Assembly: GCF_018882415.1 (NCBI RefSeq)
Contig: NZ_JACVOL010000001.1
Location: forward strand, 1,899,531 to 1,963,530
Length of the DNA: 64,000 nt
DNA from: Polynucleobacter sp. 86C-FISCH
GTDB lineage: Bacteria > Pseudomonadota > Gammaproteobacteria > Burkholderiales > Burkholderiaceae
Reading direction: 5' to 3'
Below the pieces are notes generated by a model. It made no database searches and had not been told where the DNA came from. It saw only the letters and a list, made by a program, of their open reading frames with translations. This document shows positions 40,737 through 51,265 of this stretch, piece after piece. Position 1 is the stretch's first letter. The number at the start of each line of letters is the position of its first letter. The translations under genes and the position numbers were made by a program.

Positions 40737-41237
40737 ATGGAAGAGAAGAACTACATCACCCCCGCTGGTCACGAACGCATCAAGACCGAGCTCCTACAGC
40801 TCTTAAACCTTGATAGACCGGAGGTTGTCAAGGTTGTGCACTGGGCTGCCAGCAATGGTGACCGGTCCGAAAATGGGGACTACATTTATGGAAAAAAGCG
40901 CCTCAGAGAGATAGATAGGCGGATTCGATTCCTCAATAAACGCCTTGAATTTGCCGTAGTTGTGGACAATTTAGCCCGAAAATCCGGGGAAAATGACGCC
41001 GACCAGGTCTTCTTTGGGGCAACCGTCACCTATTCCGCCCTAGAGGGGCCCCAAGTAGGCAAGGAGACAATTATTACGATTGTTGGGGTAGATGAGGTTG
41101 ATTTAGATAAAGGTCATGTTAGCTGGGTATCACCGATTGCTAAAGCGCTCATTAAGTCTCGAATCGGTGATTGCGTTTTTATTCAAACGCCAACTGGACC
41201 TGCTGAAATTGAAATCCTAGACGTTCAGTATCTTTAG
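40737..41237 (+). CDS. greB: Transcription elongation factor GreB
   Basis: The 166-residue protein begins MEEKNYITPAGHERIKTEL and contains SENGDYIYGKKRLREIDRRIRFL, which sets GreB apart from GreA. Its coiled coil enters the RNA polymerase channel and stimulates cleavage of backtracked transcripts. The frame is open upstream to 40641, but that part is antisense tRNA-Arg and is not coding. It is convergent with spoT, the two stops being 2 bases apart. Confidence 0.96.
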   Translation: MEEKNYITPAGHERIKTELLQLLNLDRPEVVKVVHWAASNGDRSENGDYIYGKKRLREIDRRIRFLNKRLEFAVVVDNLARKSGENDADQVFFGATVTYSALEGPQVGKETIITIVGVDEVDLDKGHVSWVSPIAKALIKSRIGDCVFIQTPTGPAEIEILDVQYL

Positions 41238-41239
41238 AA

Positions 41240-43627
41240 CTAAATAGCGCGGGTACGAGTGACCCGCATAACATCCGGATTAGCACGCAAGCTACGCATC
41301 ACTTTAGAGAGGTGCAGACGATCGTAAACCTGGATCGTAAAGCGGATTGTCACAGAATCTTCCTTGAAGCGATCCTCCATCGAAACATTCATGATGTTGG
41401 AATCGGCAGCAGTCACACTGCTAGCAACTCTTGCTAATACACCCTTACCTTGGCGAGTATCAATTGCTAGATCCAACTCAAATTCACGATTGAGCTCTTT
41501 GCCCCATTCCACCTCAACCCATTTGTCACTGTCTTTAGAAAGCATACGCAATGCCACTGGACAATCGTTGGTGTGAACTTGAAGGCCCTCGCCTTTACCG
41601 AGGTAGCCAATGATGTTGTCGCCTGGAATCGGATGGCAACAACCCTGGAAGTGAATTGAATTACCCTCACGACCATCCACCAGAATCGCCTGGCGTTGAT
41701 GATGGTTAATATCTTGATTTGGTGCAACCCAATCAGAAGCGCCTAAGCGCATCTGCTCTGAACCACCTTCGTCATCAATCAAAATCTTTAGACGAATTGC
41801 TAATTCTTGTGGAGATCGTCTACCTAGCGCAATGTTGACGCAAGCCTCTTCTCTGGTTTTATCACCAGTCCAATGGGTCAGCTTTTCCCAGATCTCTGGG
41901 CTAAGCAAGGCAGCATCTACGCCCTGCTGACGTAATGCATTTGCTAACAGGCGCTCTCCAAGCTGCAGTGACTCTGCATAATGCTTAGTCTTTAATGAAT
42001 GGCGGATAGAAGCACGGGCCTTGCCGGTGCGAACAAAAGCTAGCCATCCCGGGTTGGGCTGCGAGCTTGCAGAAGTAATGACTTCAACAATGTCACTGTT
42101 TTTTAACTCACTACGTAGTGGTAATTGCAGGCCATTGATCTTGACGGCTACGCAAGTATTACCGAGATCGCTATGAATGGAATATGCAAAATCAAGTGCA
42201 GTGGCGCCTCTTGGGAGCGCCCTAATCTGTCCAGTTGGCGTAAACACATAAACCGCATCTGGGAACAAATCGATTTTGACGTGCTCTAAAAATTCTTGCG
42301 AGTCGCCACTACTATCTTGTATATCAATCAATGATTGCAGCCATTGATGAGCACGATTTTGTACTTCGCTCATATCAGGCGAACCATCTTTATATGCCCA
42401 ATGCGCAGCTACGCCAGCTTCGGCAACTGCATGCATATCAGTCGTGCGAATTTGAAACTCTACTGGCACACCTGATGGACCCAATAAGGTGGTGTGTAAA
42501 GATTGATAGCCATTTAATTTTGGAATGGCAATGTAATCCTTAAACTTACCAGGCATGGGCTTATACAAGGAATGCAAAATGCCTAGAGCGCGATAGCATT
42601 CATCAATGGAATGGACTGTTACACGGAAAGCATATACATCCAACACTTGTGAAAAACTCAAATGCTTAGCACGCATCTTGTTATAGATACTAAAGAGCGT
42701 CTTTTCACGGCCACGAAGATCAACTTCTAAGTTGGCCTTGGCAAATGCCATGCGAGAAGCCTGCAAAATCTTCTCAACCATTTCCTTACGATTGCCACGC
42801 GCCCGCTTGACCGCTCCTTCAATAACCCTAAAACGCATTGGCATTGAATAACGGAAGCTCAGATCCTGTAGATCACGGTAAATGACGTTCAAACCGAGAC
42901 GGTGGGCAATGGGTGCGTAGATTTCGATTGTTTCGGCGGCCACACGGCGACGCTTCTCCATCGGCACTGCATCGAGAGTACGCATATTGTGCGTGCGGTC
43001 AGCCAACTTAACTAAGATGACACGGACATCGCGTGCCATTGCCATGAACATTTTGCGAAAGCTTTCCGCTTGCGCCTCTGCATGACTCTGAAACTCCAAC
43101 TTATCGAGTTTAGTTAAGCCCTCAACCAGCTCAGCTACTTTGTTGCCAAACTTTTCTACTAGATCTGCTTTGGTGCAGCCCGTATCCTCGATCACATCAT
43201 GCATTAACGCAGCCATGATTGAGGGAGCGTCCAAGCGCCAGGTTGCGCAGAGCTCTGCTACAGCTACTGGGTGGGTGATATATGGTTCGCCACTATGGCG
43301 GTATTGACCTAAATGCGCAGCATCAGAAAACTGAAATGCTTTCTTAATTTGCGCGATCTCTTCTGGCTTGAGATAAGAGAGTTTCGATAGCAATCCCTCA
43401 ATCGAAACTACCTGATGTTTGAGAGGAAGATTAGGTGCTGAGGTAGGCCCAAACAAATGGCGACTCGATTGCGCCAACAAACTCGCAATGATCGATTTCT
43501 TACCGCTTTGGGATGAGTTGGAATCTGTATCCAACAATTGCGCTTGAGCTGAGTCAAGCGAAGCGTCTTTAGGCAAGCCGCTTCCTACTTTTTCCGATGT
43601 TTTGACTATTCCTAAAGGGAGCTCCAC
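41240..43627 (-). CDS. spoT: Bifunctional (p)ppGpp synthetase/hydrolase SpoT/RelA
   Basis: The 795-residue protein has an intact HD hydrolase domain (MHDVIEDTGCT), a synthetase domain (RGREKTLFSIYNKM, and GYQSLHTT), a TGS domain (VFTPTGQIRALPRGATALDFAYSIH) and a C-terminal ACT domain. The preserved HDxxED motif means the hydrolase should be active. It starts at a GTG at 43627 and lies 15 bases after rpoZ, as in the gmk-rpoZ-spoT operon of other proteobacteria. Confidence 0.96.
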   Translation of the reverse strand: MELPLGIVKTSEKVGSGLPKDASLDSAQAQLLDTDSNSSQSGKKSIIASLLAQSSRHLFGPTSAPNLPLKHQVVSIEGLLSKLSYLKPEEIAQIKKAFQFSDAAHLGQYRHSGEPYITHPVAVAELCATWRLDAPSIMAALMHDVIEDTGCTKADLVEKFGNKVAELVEGLTKLDKLEFQSHAEAQAESFRKMFMAMARDVRVILVKLADRTHNMRTLDAVPMEKRRRVAAETIEIYAPIAHRLGLNVIYRDLQDLSFRYSMPMRFRVIEGAVKRARGNRKEMVEKILQASRMAFAKANLEVDLRGREKTLFSIYNKMRAKHLSFSQVLDVYAFRVTVHSIDECYRALGILHSLYKPMPGKFKDYIAIPKLNGYQSLHTTLLGPSGVPVEFQIRTTDMHAVAEAGVAAHWAYKDGSPDMSEVQNRAHQWLQSLIDIQDSSGDSQEFLEHVKIDLFPDAVYVFTPTGQIRALPRGATALDFAYSIHSDLGNTCVAVKINGLQLPLRSELKNSDIVEVITSASSQPNPGWLAFVRTGKARASIRHSLKTKHYAESLQLGERLLANALRQQGVDAALLSPEIWEKLTHWTGDKTREEACVNIALGRRSPQELAIRLKILIDDEGGSEQMRLGASDWVAPNQDINHHQRQAILVDGREGNSIHFQGCCHPIPGDNIIGYLGKGEGLQVHTNDCPVALRMLSKDSDKWVEVEWGKELNREFELDLAIDTRQGKGVLARVASSVTAADSNIMNVSMEDRFKEDSVTIRFTIQVYDRLHLSKVMRSLRANPDVMRVTRTRAI

Positions 43628-43642
43628 ACCGGAACTCCTTAA

Positions 43643-43846
43643 TTACAGAGGTACTTTGGTCAACATGTCACGGTCGGTTACACCAGCAGCTACTTCGCGC
43701 AATGCAACTACAGTAGCTTTATCTCTGGACTCAACACGTGGGGAGTGACCTTGCACCAATTGGCGTGCACGATAAGTGGCAGCCAAAACCAATTCAAATC
43801 GGTTTGGAATCGTTTTAAGGCAATCTTCTACAGTAATACGGGCCAT
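43643..43846 (-). CDS. rpoZ: RNA polymerase omega subunit
   Basis: The 67-residue protein reads [30 protein letters not shown], the omega signature. It assists folding of the beta-prime subunit and in many bacteria forms part of a ppGpp site, which suits its place between gmk and spoT. Confidence 0.97.
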   Translation of the reverse strand: MARITVEDCLKTIPNRFELVLAATYRARQLVQGHSPRVESRDKATVVALREVAAGVTDRDMLTKVPL

Positions 43847-43890
43847 GCTGAACTCACTTAATTTAGCTTCAATACCTATAGGATAACTGA

Positions 43891-44529
43891 TTAGACCCCG
43901 AGACGCTTCAAAAGCGCTGGATTTCTGGCCATACTGGGCCCGGAGCGCAGGCGGCTGGAAGCCAAAATATGCTTTAAATCCACCAAAGCCTGATCAAAGG
44001 AATCGTTCACAACGATGTAATCCGCCTCGTGGGCGTGCGTGAGCTCGATATGGGCAGCTGCTAAACGGCGCTCAATGGTTGCCTCATCATCCTGACCACG
44101 CTTGCGTAAGCGCTCTTCCAGGGCTTCAATAGATGGTGGAAAAATGAAGATCCACTGCACAGAAGGAATTAACTTGCGAATCTGTTGGGCACCCTGCCAA
44201 TCGATTTCCAGCATGACATCACTGCCAGCTTGCATTTGAGACTCAATCCACGGTTTTGATGTGCCATAAAAATGGCCATGCACTTCCGCCCACTCTAAAA
44301 AGTGACCTTGATCGCGCTCTTGCAAAAAATCTTCTTTAGCCAAAAAACGATAGTCTTTGCCATCCACTTCACCAGGTCTTGGTGCACGAGTGGTGGTTGA
44401 TAAAGATAATTTCAATCCCTGATCATCTTTTAATAAAGCATTAACCAGTGAAGATTTGCCGGCACCAGAAGGCGCCACAATCATCAACATACTGCCTTGG
44501 TAGGATTGGGTCGAAGTAGAGTTAGTCAT
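43891..44529 (-). CDS. gmk: Guanylate kinase
   Basis: The 212-residue enzyme phosphorylates GMP to GDP. The P-loop is APSGAGKSS, the GMP-binding region [20 protein letters not shown], and the lid region contains [17 protein letters not shown]. It lies 23 bases after yicC and 44 bases before rpoZ. Confidence 0.97.
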   Translation of the reverse strand: MTNSTSTQSYQGSMLMIVAPSGAGKSSLVNALLKDDQGLKLSLSTTTRAPRPGEVDGKDYRFLAKEDFLQERDQGHFLEWAEVHGHFYGTSKPWIESQMQAGSDVMLEIDWQGAQQIRKLIPSVQWIFIFPPSIEALEERLRKRGQDDEATIERRLAAAHIELTHAHEADYIVVNDSFDQALVDLKHILASSRLRSGPSMARNPALLKRLGV

Positions 44530-44552
44530 GAATGAATTAATTACTCAGGGGT

Positions 44553-45482
44553 TTACTCAAGATTTTGAACTTGCTCACGCATTTGCTCAATAAACAATTT
44601 AAGTTCTAGCGCTGCTTGCGTGCATTCTTCCGAAACAGACTTGGAGCTCAAGGTATTGGCTTCGCGATTAAGCTCTTGCATCAAAAAATCTAAACGCTTA
44701 CCTACCGGACCTTTGCCTGCAAGTGCTGTATCTACAGCCTGCAGATGGGTTTTTAAACGCGCAAACTCTTCAGCAACGTCGATACGAACAGCGTACAGAA
44801 CAACCTCTTGGCGGATGCGCTCCATGAGCTCAGCACCAGCTTTGGCCTGCTCTTGTGCCGCTAGAGCTTCTGATAATCGTTCAGTTAACTTCTCTTGATA
44901 TTGCGCTACGTATTCAGGAACTTTAGGTTCAATCACCTTAACGATGTCACGCATCTTGCCGGTAATATTGGTGAGAACGCCAACTAAGGCTTTTCCTTCA
45001 GCATGACGACTTTCCATGAGAGCTGCTAGAGCTGCTCGTCCAGCTTCAACGGCAGCAGTAATCCAGCTATCTTCTTCGCCGCGAGGCTCAGAGACAACGC
45101 CAGGCCAACGCAATACTTCAGCAATGCTCAGCTCTTGCGCCTTTGGAAATGCATCCTGAGCTTTTTCTTGCAGGGTATACAAGGCATCCAGGCGATCTTT
45201 ATTGATAGCGCCTAGAGCGTGGGGATTGGATTTGGCTGAATTAGCCGCCCCCGCATTGACTCGCCATGCAGCCCGGAACTCTACCTTGCCACGAGAGAGG
45301 CTTTGGGTAGCCATTTCTCGTAAGGCAGGTTCAGCCCCACGGCATTCGTCCGGAAGACGAAATCCAAGATCCAGAAAGCGGCTATTTACAGCCCGACATT
45401 CCACCTGCAGATCAGCAACTACACCAGCTCCCAGGGAGACTTGGCGAGAAGCGCTGCCATAACCAGTCATGCTCGATATCAT
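44553..45482 (-). CDS. yicC: YicC family endoribonuclease
   Basis: The 309-residue protein begins [14 protein letters not shown] and has the conserved C-terminal end [21 protein letters not shown], both hallmarks of YicC. Members of the family have been shown to be RNases in E. coli. It is divergent from rph with about 54 bases between the starts, and runs with gmk-rpoZ-spoT. Confidence 0.95.
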   Translation of the reverse strand: MISSMTGYGSASRQVSLGAGVVADLQVECRAVNSRFLDLGFRLPDECRGAEPALREMATQSLSRGKVEFRAAWRVNAGAANSAKSNPHALGAINKDRLDALYTLQEKAQDAFPKAQELSIAEVLRWPGVVSEPRGEEDSWITAAVEAGRAALAALMESRHAEGKALVGVLTNITGKMRDIVKVIEPKVPEYVAQYQEKLTERLSEALAAQEQAKAGAELMERIRQEVVLYAVRIDVAEEFARLKTHLQAVDTALAGKGPVGKRLDFLMQELNREANTLSSKSVSEECTQAALELKLFIEQMREQVQNLE

Positions 45483-45536
45483 ATGGACATTGTAGATTCA
45501 TTATTGATCCAGACCAAAACAACAGGACCCCTTTCC

Positions 45537-46277
45537 ATGAGCACTGCCAATCCAGCCAATATTGCACGTCCGAGCGGCCGTCAGCCTAAAGACTTGCGCC
45601 CAGTAACCATCTCTAGGGCCTTTACAAAGCATGCCGAAGGTTCGGTATTGATTGCTTTTGGGGACACCAAGGTTCTTTGCACCGCCAGCATCCTAGAAAA
45701 GGTGCCGCCCCACAAAAAAGGGTCAGGCGAAGGTTGGGTAACCGCTGAATACGGCATGCTACCCCGCTCTACCCACACCCGCAGCGATCGTGAAGCTGCC
45801 CGCGGCAAACAATCTGGTCGCACCCAAGAAATTCAGCGCCTGATTGGACGTGCAATGCGTAGCGTCTTTGACTTAAAAGTTTTAGGCGAAAGAACGATTC
45901 ATCTGGATTGCGATGTGTTGCAAGCTGACGGCGGTACGCGCACAGCTTCTATTACTGGCGCATACGTCGCCGCAAGAGATGCGGTTAACCAACTTCTAAA
46001 AAGTGGTGTGCTGACCAAGGATCCAATAATTGATAGCGTAGCTGCCATCTCTGTCGGCATTTACCAAGGAACGCCTGTGCTTGACTTGGATTACCCAGAA
46101 GACTCTTCTTGCGATACCGACATGAATGTCGTCATGACAGGTAAAGGCGGAATGATTGAGGTACAAGGCACCGCTGAGGGCGCTGCTTTTTCTAGAAATG
46201 AACTCAATGCACTTTTGGATCTTGCTGAGCAAGGCATTCGTGAGCTCACTCAAATGCAAATCGATGCATTGAAATAA
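45537..46277 (+). CDS. rph: Ribonuclease PH
   Basis: The 246-residue phosphorolytic exonuclease trims tRNA 3' ends. [16 protein letters not shown] is the N-terminal signature, [25 protein letters not shown] the Arg-rich RNA-binding part, and [20 protein letters not shown] the active-site region. I take the ATG at 45537; the frame is open further upstream but would run into yicC. rdgB follows after 8 bases. Confidence 0.97.
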   Translation: MSTANPANIARPSGRQPKDLRPVTISRAFTKHAEGSVLIAFGDTKVLCTASILEKVPPHKKGSGEGWVTAEYGMLPRSTHTRSDREAARGKQSGRTQEIQRLIGRAMRSVFDLKVLGERTIHLDCDVLQADGGTRTASITGAYVAARDAVNQLLKSGVLTKDPIIDSVAAISVGIYQGTPVLDLDYPEDSSCDTDMNVVMTGKGGMIEVQGTAEGAAFSRNELNALLDLAEQGIRELTQMQIDALK

Positions 46278-46285
46278 AGATCGCA

Positions 46286-46876
46286 ATGCAAAAAATAGTT
46301 CTCGCCTCCAATAATGCTGGCAAGGTAAAGGAGTTTCAGGCGCTTTTAGCTCCCCTGAATTTTCAGGTTATTCCCCAAGGTGAATTGGGCATTCCTTCTG
46401 CAGAAGAGCCTCACTGCACTTTTGTAGAAAACGCATTAGCCAAAGCGCGTCATGCTAGCGCTGCATCTGGTCTCCCTGCCCTAGCCGATGACTCCGGCAT
46501 TTGCGCCCACGCTTTAAATGGCAAGCCTGGTGTTTTATCAGCCCGCTTTGCAGGCGAGCAAGGCGATGATGCGGCGAATAATCAAAAACTGATTCAAGAA
46601 TTAAAAGATCAAGATGATCGAGGTGCGCATTATGTTTGCGCCCTTGTCTTTGTCAATAGTGCAGATGATCCTGAGCCCCTCATCGTCCAGACTCGCTGGT
46701 ACGGGCAAATTGTTGACCAAGCAACCGGTAGCAATGGCTTTGGGTATGACCCTCATTTCTTTTTGAAGAATCAAAACTGCACAGCTGCTGAGCTAGATCC
46801 TGTCCAAAAGAATTTAATAAGCCATCGCGGTCAAGCTCTACGCGAACTGATTACACAACTCAAAGCTCGTGCTTAA
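46286..46876 (+). CDS. rdgB: XTP/dITP pyrophosphatase
   Basis: The 196-residue protein has the Ham1 signatures LASNNAGKVKEFQALL, FVENALAKARHAS, ADDSGI and SNGFGYDPHFF, and SHRGQALREL near the end. It removes deaminated purine triphosphates from the nucleotide pool. It overlaps the start of hemW by 8 bases. Confidence 0.97.
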   Translation: MQKIVLASNNAGKVKEFQALLAPLNFQVIPQGELGIPSAEEPHCTFVENALAKARHASAASGLPALADDSGICAHALNGKPGVLSARFAGEQGDDAANNQKLIQELKDQDDRGAHYVCALVFVNSADDPEPLIVQTRWYGQIVDQATGSNGFGYDPHFFLKNQNCTAAELDPVQKNLISHRGQALRELITQLKARA

Positions 46877-48050
46877 TTCCAATCCCAATAAAGTGAGTCT
46901 GAGTGCATTGCCACCATTGGCTTTGTATATCCACTTTCCTTGGTGTGAGAAGAAATGCCCTTATTGCGACTTCAATTCGCATCAAATTAAAGAAGGTAAA
47001 GCGGGTTTTGATGAGGCTCGGTATATCAATGCACTGATTGCTGACCTAGAAACGGAATTACCAAATACTTGGGGACGTCAAGTTCACAGTATTTTTATTG
47101 GTGGCGGCACACCTAGCCTGCTCTCCGCAGAAGGCATGGATCAGTTGCTTTGCGCTATACGTGCCAGAGTCAACCTAGAGCCGGATGCTGAGATCACGAT
47201 GGAGGCCAATCCTGGATCGGTTGAGGCAGAAAAATTTGCCGGTTTTGCCAAGGCCGGTATCAATCGGGTTTCTTTGGGTATTCAGAGCTTTCAAGATGAG
47301 CAACTTAAAGCTTTGGGTCGCATTCACAATGCTGAAGAAGCGAAGCGAGCAATTGAGATCGCTTTAAAACACTTTAAATCAGTGAATCTAGATTTAATGT
47401 ACGGATTACCCAAGCAAACCCTTGAAGCAGCAAAGGCGGATATAGAAACCGCCCTGTCATTCAAGACGCCCCACTTGTCTTTCTATAACCTCACCTTAGA
47501 ACCTAATACCTACTTTGCTAGCTTTCCACCCAACCTTCCTAGCGAAGATGAAATTGATGCGATCTATGAGCAGAATTTAGATTTACTCACTAAGGCAGGC
47601 TATCAACGCTATGAAGTCTCTGCATATGCCCAGAAGAATCAAGAGTGCAAACACAATCTGAACTACTGGCGTTTTGGCGATTACATTGGAATAGGCGCAG
47701 GAGCACATGGCAAAGTTTCCTACCCAGATCGAATTACGCGGCAAGTCCGAGAGCGCCAACCTGAGGCCTACATGACTGCGATGGAATCCAAAGGTAATGC
47801 GCTCATTGAAAACCGTGAGATAGCAGCTAAAGACCTTCCCTTTGAATTTATGCTCAATACCTTAAGGCTGACTGATGGTGTAGATACCAGTACCTTTAGT
47901 GAGCGCACTGGCTTGCCTTTGAGCGTGATTAGCAAAGGCTTAGATGAGGCAAGCAAAAAAGGATTGTTAGATGAAAATCCTAGCAGACTAAAAGCAACTG
48001 AACTAGGGATTCGCTACCTTAATAATCTGCAAGAGATGTTTTTGGATTGA
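46869..48050 (+). CDS. hemW: Radical SAM heme chaperone HemW
   Basis: The 393-residue protein has the radical SAM motif WCEKKCPYCDFNSHQ (C x3 C x2 C), then FIGGGTPSLL, and MEANPGSVE. The HemW-type C-terminal domain follows, ending with the HTH-like SKKGLLDENPSRLKATELG. It was long called oxygen-independent coproporphyrinogen oxidase; HemW proteins lack that activity and transfer heme. I use the GTG at 46869, 8 bases inside rdgB; a GTG slightly downstream is a possible alternative. Confidence 0.93.
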   Translation: MLNSNPNKVSLSALPPLALYIHFPWCEKKCPYCDFNSHQIKEGKAGFDEARYINALIADLETELPNTWGRQVHSIFIGGGTPSLLSAEGMDQLLCAIRARVNLEPDAEITMEANPGSVEAEKFAGFAKAGINRVSLGIQSFQDEQLKALGRIHNAEEAKRAIEIALKHFKSVNLDLMYGLPKQTLEAAKADIETALSFKTPHLSFYNLTLEPNTYFASFPPNLPSEDEIDAIYEQNLDLLTKAGYQRYEVSAYAQKNQECKHNLNYWRFGDYIGIGAGAHGKVSYPDRITRQVRERQPEAYMTAMESKGNALIENREIAAKDLPFEFMLNTLRLTDGVDTSTFSERTGLPLSVISKGLDEASKKGLLDENPSRLKATELGIRYLNNLQEMFLD

Positions 48051-48072
48051 TTGAGTCTGCGGCTTTAGACAT

Positions 48073-48870
48073 CTACTTACCAATCCAGGTTGGTGGCTCA
48101 CCTTTTAAAAATGCAGTAACACCATTCTTAAAGTCAGCGCTGCCATAAGTTTTGCTAATGAGATCGTTGCAATCTGGCAGATTGTTTTTAATTAGTCTTG
48201 CAAGAACGAGCTTGCTCGACTTTTGTGTAATGGGCGCTAATTTACTAAGGCGCTCAGCAAGCATGTCAGCCTCTTTGCCCAACTGCTCCTGATCATGGAT
48301 AGCTAGAACATAACCTTGCTTTACTAACTCTTCAGCAGAAATCATTTCCGCTAAGAGCAACATCCGTTTCACAATATTGATACCTAGGTGTGCTACGAGC
48401 CAAGCGATATTGCCCGCTGATAAACAATTGCCAAGGGTTTTAGCTATGGGTACGCCAAATTTGGCACCCGGTGAAGAAAGCCGAAAATCACAGCAGCTAG
48501 CAATAGCCAAACCACCGCCTACTGCCATGCCGTCAATCACGGCGATGGTTGGGAATGGTAAGGCGGCAAGAGGAGCGAGATAGCTATCAATACCTTCTTC
48601 GTAGCGAACGCCATCATCACCGCTCTTAAATCCAGCAAACTGCGCAATATCACTGCCAGAGACAAAGGACTTGCCACCAGCGCCACGAAAGATAGCCACC
48701 CGAACCTTTGGGTCATTGGCAAGATCTTCACATATAGACTTTAAAGATTGATACATGCTGACGGTCATCGCATTGCGCGCCGCCACATGATCAAAGGTAA
48801 TGTGGGCAATGTTGTCGCGTATCTCTAATACGACCTGCGCAACATTACCCCCTTTACCAGACTCACTCAT
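48073..48870 (-). CDS. Enoyl-CoA hydratase/isomerase family protein
   Basis: The 265-residue crotonase-fold protein has FRGAGGKSFVSGSDIAQFAG and AVIDGMAVGGGLAIASCCDFRL, the two oxyanion-hole segments. The catalytic Glu pair of true hydratases is not evident: the second segment reads GAKFGVPIAKTLGNC in place of the usual FxxPE. It may therefore be another crotonase activity. It sits between hemW and a Bug gene, close to a CaiB-type CoA transferase, which points to CoA-thioester metabolism. Confidence 0.88.
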   Translation of the reverse strand: MSESGKGGNVAQVVLEIRDNIAHITFDHVAARNAMTVSMYQSLKSICEDLANDPKVRVAIFRGAGGKSFVSGSDIAQFAGFKSGDDGVRYEEGIDSYLAPLAALPFPTIAVIDGMAVGGGLAIASCCDFRLSSPGAKFGVPIAKTLGNCLSAGNIAWLVAHLGINIVKRMLLLAEMISAEELVKQGYVLAIHDQEQLGKEADMLAERLSKLAPITQKSSKLVLARLIKNNLPDCNDLISKTYGSADFKNGVTAFLKGEPPTWIGK

Positions 48871-48875
48871 GCAAT

Positions 48876-49865
48876 TTATTCAGCTTTGATGTTTAAGCTC
48901 TTCACAAGACGCTGATATTTAGCAAGCTCACCGGCCAAGAACAAACTAAATGCTGCAGGTGTAGCAGGACCTTCCGGCTGTAATCCTTGGGCATCCAATG
49001 TCTTTTTGATTTCTGGATCATTCATAGCAGCTTTAACTGCTTGATCGATCTTATTAACTACGGCTGGATCCATTGATTTTGGACCCATCACGGAGTACCA
49101 ATTAGTAACATCAAAACCAACAATACCTACTTCTGCAAATGTTGGCACATTAGGCAAGAGTGATAAGCGTTTTGGCGTTGAGATTGCCAACGCCTTTAAA
49201 TTCCCTTGACGAATTTGCTGCAAGTTTGGTGGCAAAGTATCAAAGTTCATCGTGATTTGACCGCCAAGCAAGTCAACAATCGCCTGACCACTGCCTTTGT
49301 AAGGGACATGGTTCATTTGGATGCCAGCAATCTTGGAGAACAAAGCACCAGCCAAATGCTGAGTACTACCAATGCCCGATGATCCGTAAGTCATCTGACC
49401 TGGATTTTGCTTGGCAAGAGAAATTAATTGCGCAACTGAATTAACAGGCAATGAAGATTTCACAACCAATACATTTGGTACGTAGCCCAAATAGGTAATC
49501 GGCGTGAAATCTGTTGCTGGGTTATACGGCACATTGGTTAATACAAATGGAGAAATCGCATTCGAATTAGAGTGCCCCATCAGCAAGGTGTAGCCGTCAG
49601 GATTAGACTTTGCAACCAAATCAGCGCCAATGGTGCCGGCTGCGCCTGATTTATTTTCAATAATGACGCTTTGACCCAAGATTTCACTCATCTTCGGCGC
49701 AATTGCACGCGCAACAATGTCAGTACCGCCACCAGGCGCGAAACCAACAATGAGGCGAATCGGTTTTGATGGGTAGGCCTGCTGACCTACCGCAAAAAAT
49801 GAACTTGTGGCCAGCGTGATTGCGAGCAAGCTACGCATAGCCCATTTAGGCGTTTTAACCAACAT
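48876..49865 (-). CDS. Tripartite tricarboxylate transporter substrate-binding protein (Bug family)
   Basis: The 329-residue protein has a signal peptide and the family motif [25 protein letters not shown], followed by [29 protein letters not shown]. It is divergent from the CoA transferase with about 76 bases between starts and runs into the crotonase gene. It probably binds the carboxylic acid that the transferase activates, which is inference from context. Confidence 0.94.
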   Translation of the reverse strand: MLVKTPKWAMRSLLAITLATSSFFAVGQQAYPSKPIRLIVGFAPGGGTDIVARAIAPKMSEILGQSVIIENKSGAAGTIGADLVAKSNPDGYTLLMGHSNSNAISPFVLTNVPYNPATDFTPITYLGYVPNVLVVKSSLPVNSVAQLISLAKQNPGQMTYGSSGIGSTQHLAGALFSKIAGIQMNHVPYKGSGQAIVDLLGGQITMNFDTLPPNLQQIRQGNLKALAISTPKRLSLLPNVPTFAEVGIVGFDVTNWYSVMGPKSMDPAVVNKIDQAVKAAMNDPEIKKTLDAQGLQPEGPATPAAFSLFLAGELAKYQRLVKSLNIKAE

Positions 49866-49941
49866 AAAGTCTCCAAAATTGTTTTAATTGTGTTTGTTAC
49901 TATTGCAGAGTAATTCTAAACATATAAAAACAATTGAGACA

Positions 49942-51192
49942 ATGACGAAAACACCTATAAATGGCGCTTTAGATGGCGCACATCATGGATCTAACAAGCC
50001 ATTACCCCTATCAGGAGTGCGTGTTCTTGACGTAAGTCAAGTAATGGCGGGTCCCTACTGCTGCATGCTCTTGGCTGACCTTGGTGCCGATGTCATCAAA
50101 ATTGAACCTCCAGGTACTGGTGACCAAACTCGTGGCGCAATGGGATTCAAGATGAAAGGTTCAGACAGCATGGGCTTTCTGAATATGAATCGCAATAAAC
50201 GCAGCCTCACTCTCAATCTCAAAACCGAAGCAGGCAAAAAAGTTTTCTTTGAGTTGGTCAAAACGGCTGATATCTTGGTTGAAAATTACCGTCCAGGCGT
50301 GATGAAAAAATTGGGCATTGACTACCCTTCATTAAAAGCGATTAATCCTGGATTGGTCTATGCCAGCATCTCCGGTTTCGGACAAACGGGTCCTTGGGCT
50401 GATCGCCCTGGCTTTGATTTAATGGCGCAAGCTATGTCTGGCGTTATGAGTGTTACCGGATACCCTGATGGGCCACCAGTCAAAGCTGGCGTACCGGTCG
50501 CCGACATTGGCTGCGCATTGTTTGCAGTCTACGGAATTTTATCTGCTTATATTGGCAAAACTAAAACAGGTGAAGGTCAGTTTATTGATGCCTCACTTTT
50601 TGACTCTGCATTGGCATTTTCTATATGGGATACAGCGCAATACTGGGGCACTGGTGTTGAGCCATATAAACTGGGCACAGCAAATCATATGAGCGCACCC
50701 TATCAAGCCATGAAAGCATCAGATGGTTATTTTGTGATGGGTGCTACGAATCAAAAATTGTGGAAGCTTCTTTGTGACAAGATTGAGCGTCCAGAACTAT
50801 TTGAAGATGCACGGTTTAAAACAAACCCTCTTCGCTTAGCAAATCGCCTAGAACTCGCCGCTGAATTGGAAAAATCATTTGTCAAGAAAACCAGTGATGA
50901 ATGGGTTGATGCACTTCTGGCAGCAGGAATACCAGCTGGACCAATCAACACTTACCCAGAGGCATTTGATAGTGAACATGGACGTCATCGAAAGATGCGC
51001 ATGGAAATTGATCACCCGATTGAGGGCAAAGTTCCCAATATAGGCTTTGCCGTCAAGATGAATGGCACTCCTCAGCAGGTTTATCGCCACCCTCCTTTAC
51101 TGGGCGAACATACCAGCGAACTTCTTGCGGAATTGGGTATTGCCGGCGAAGAACTGAAGTCTTTGGAAGCTGGTGGCGCATTTACGGCCTGA
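49942..51192 (+). CDS. CaiB/BaiF family CoA transferase (class III)
   Basis: The 416-residue protein has LSGVRVLDVSQVMAGPYCCMLLADLGADVIKIE, then RNKRSLTLNLK and LVENYRPGVMKKLG, with the catalytic Asp expected in the GFDLMAQAMSG region. It transfers CoA between carboxylic acids such as succinate and its substrate. I use the ATG at 49942 with a GAG just upstream; the frame extends 18 codons further to 49888. Neighbours are a Bug protein and a crotonase. Confidence 0.93.
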   Translation: MTKTPINGALDGAHHGSNKPLPLSGVRVLDVSQVMAGPYCCMLLADLGADVIKIEPPGTGDQTRGAMGFKMKGSDSMGFLNMNRNKRSLTLNLKTEAGKKVFFELVKTADILVENYRPGVMKKLGIDYPSLKAINPGLVYASISGFGQTGPWADRPGFDLMAQAMSGVMSVTGYPDGPPVKAGVPVADIGCALFAVYGILSAYIGKTKTGEGQFIDASLFDSALAFSIWDTAQYWGTGVEPYKLGTANHMSAPYQAMKASDGYFVMGATNQKLWKLLCDKIERPELFEDARFKTNPLRLANRLELAAELEKSFVKKTSDEWVDALLAAGIPAGPINTYPEAFDSEHGRHRKMRMEIDHPIEGKVPNIGFAVKMNGTPQQVYRHPPLLGEHTSELLAELGIAGEELKSLEAGGAFTA

Positions 51193-51217
51193 GAAATTCC
51201 TCTGTTTCGGATAAAAG

Positions 51218-51244
51218 AAATGGGCTCCTAGGAGCCCATTTTTT
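51218..51244 (+). terminator. Bidirectional terminator between CoA transferase and the MBL gene
   Basis: A perfect stem (AATGGGCTCC, 2-base gap, GGAGCCCATT) is followed by a T-run to the right, and by TTTCTTTT to the left on the minus strand. It lies between convergent genes whose stops are about 75 bases apart. Confidence 0.85.
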
Positions 51245-51265
51245 ATTACCTACCCGCTGATTGGC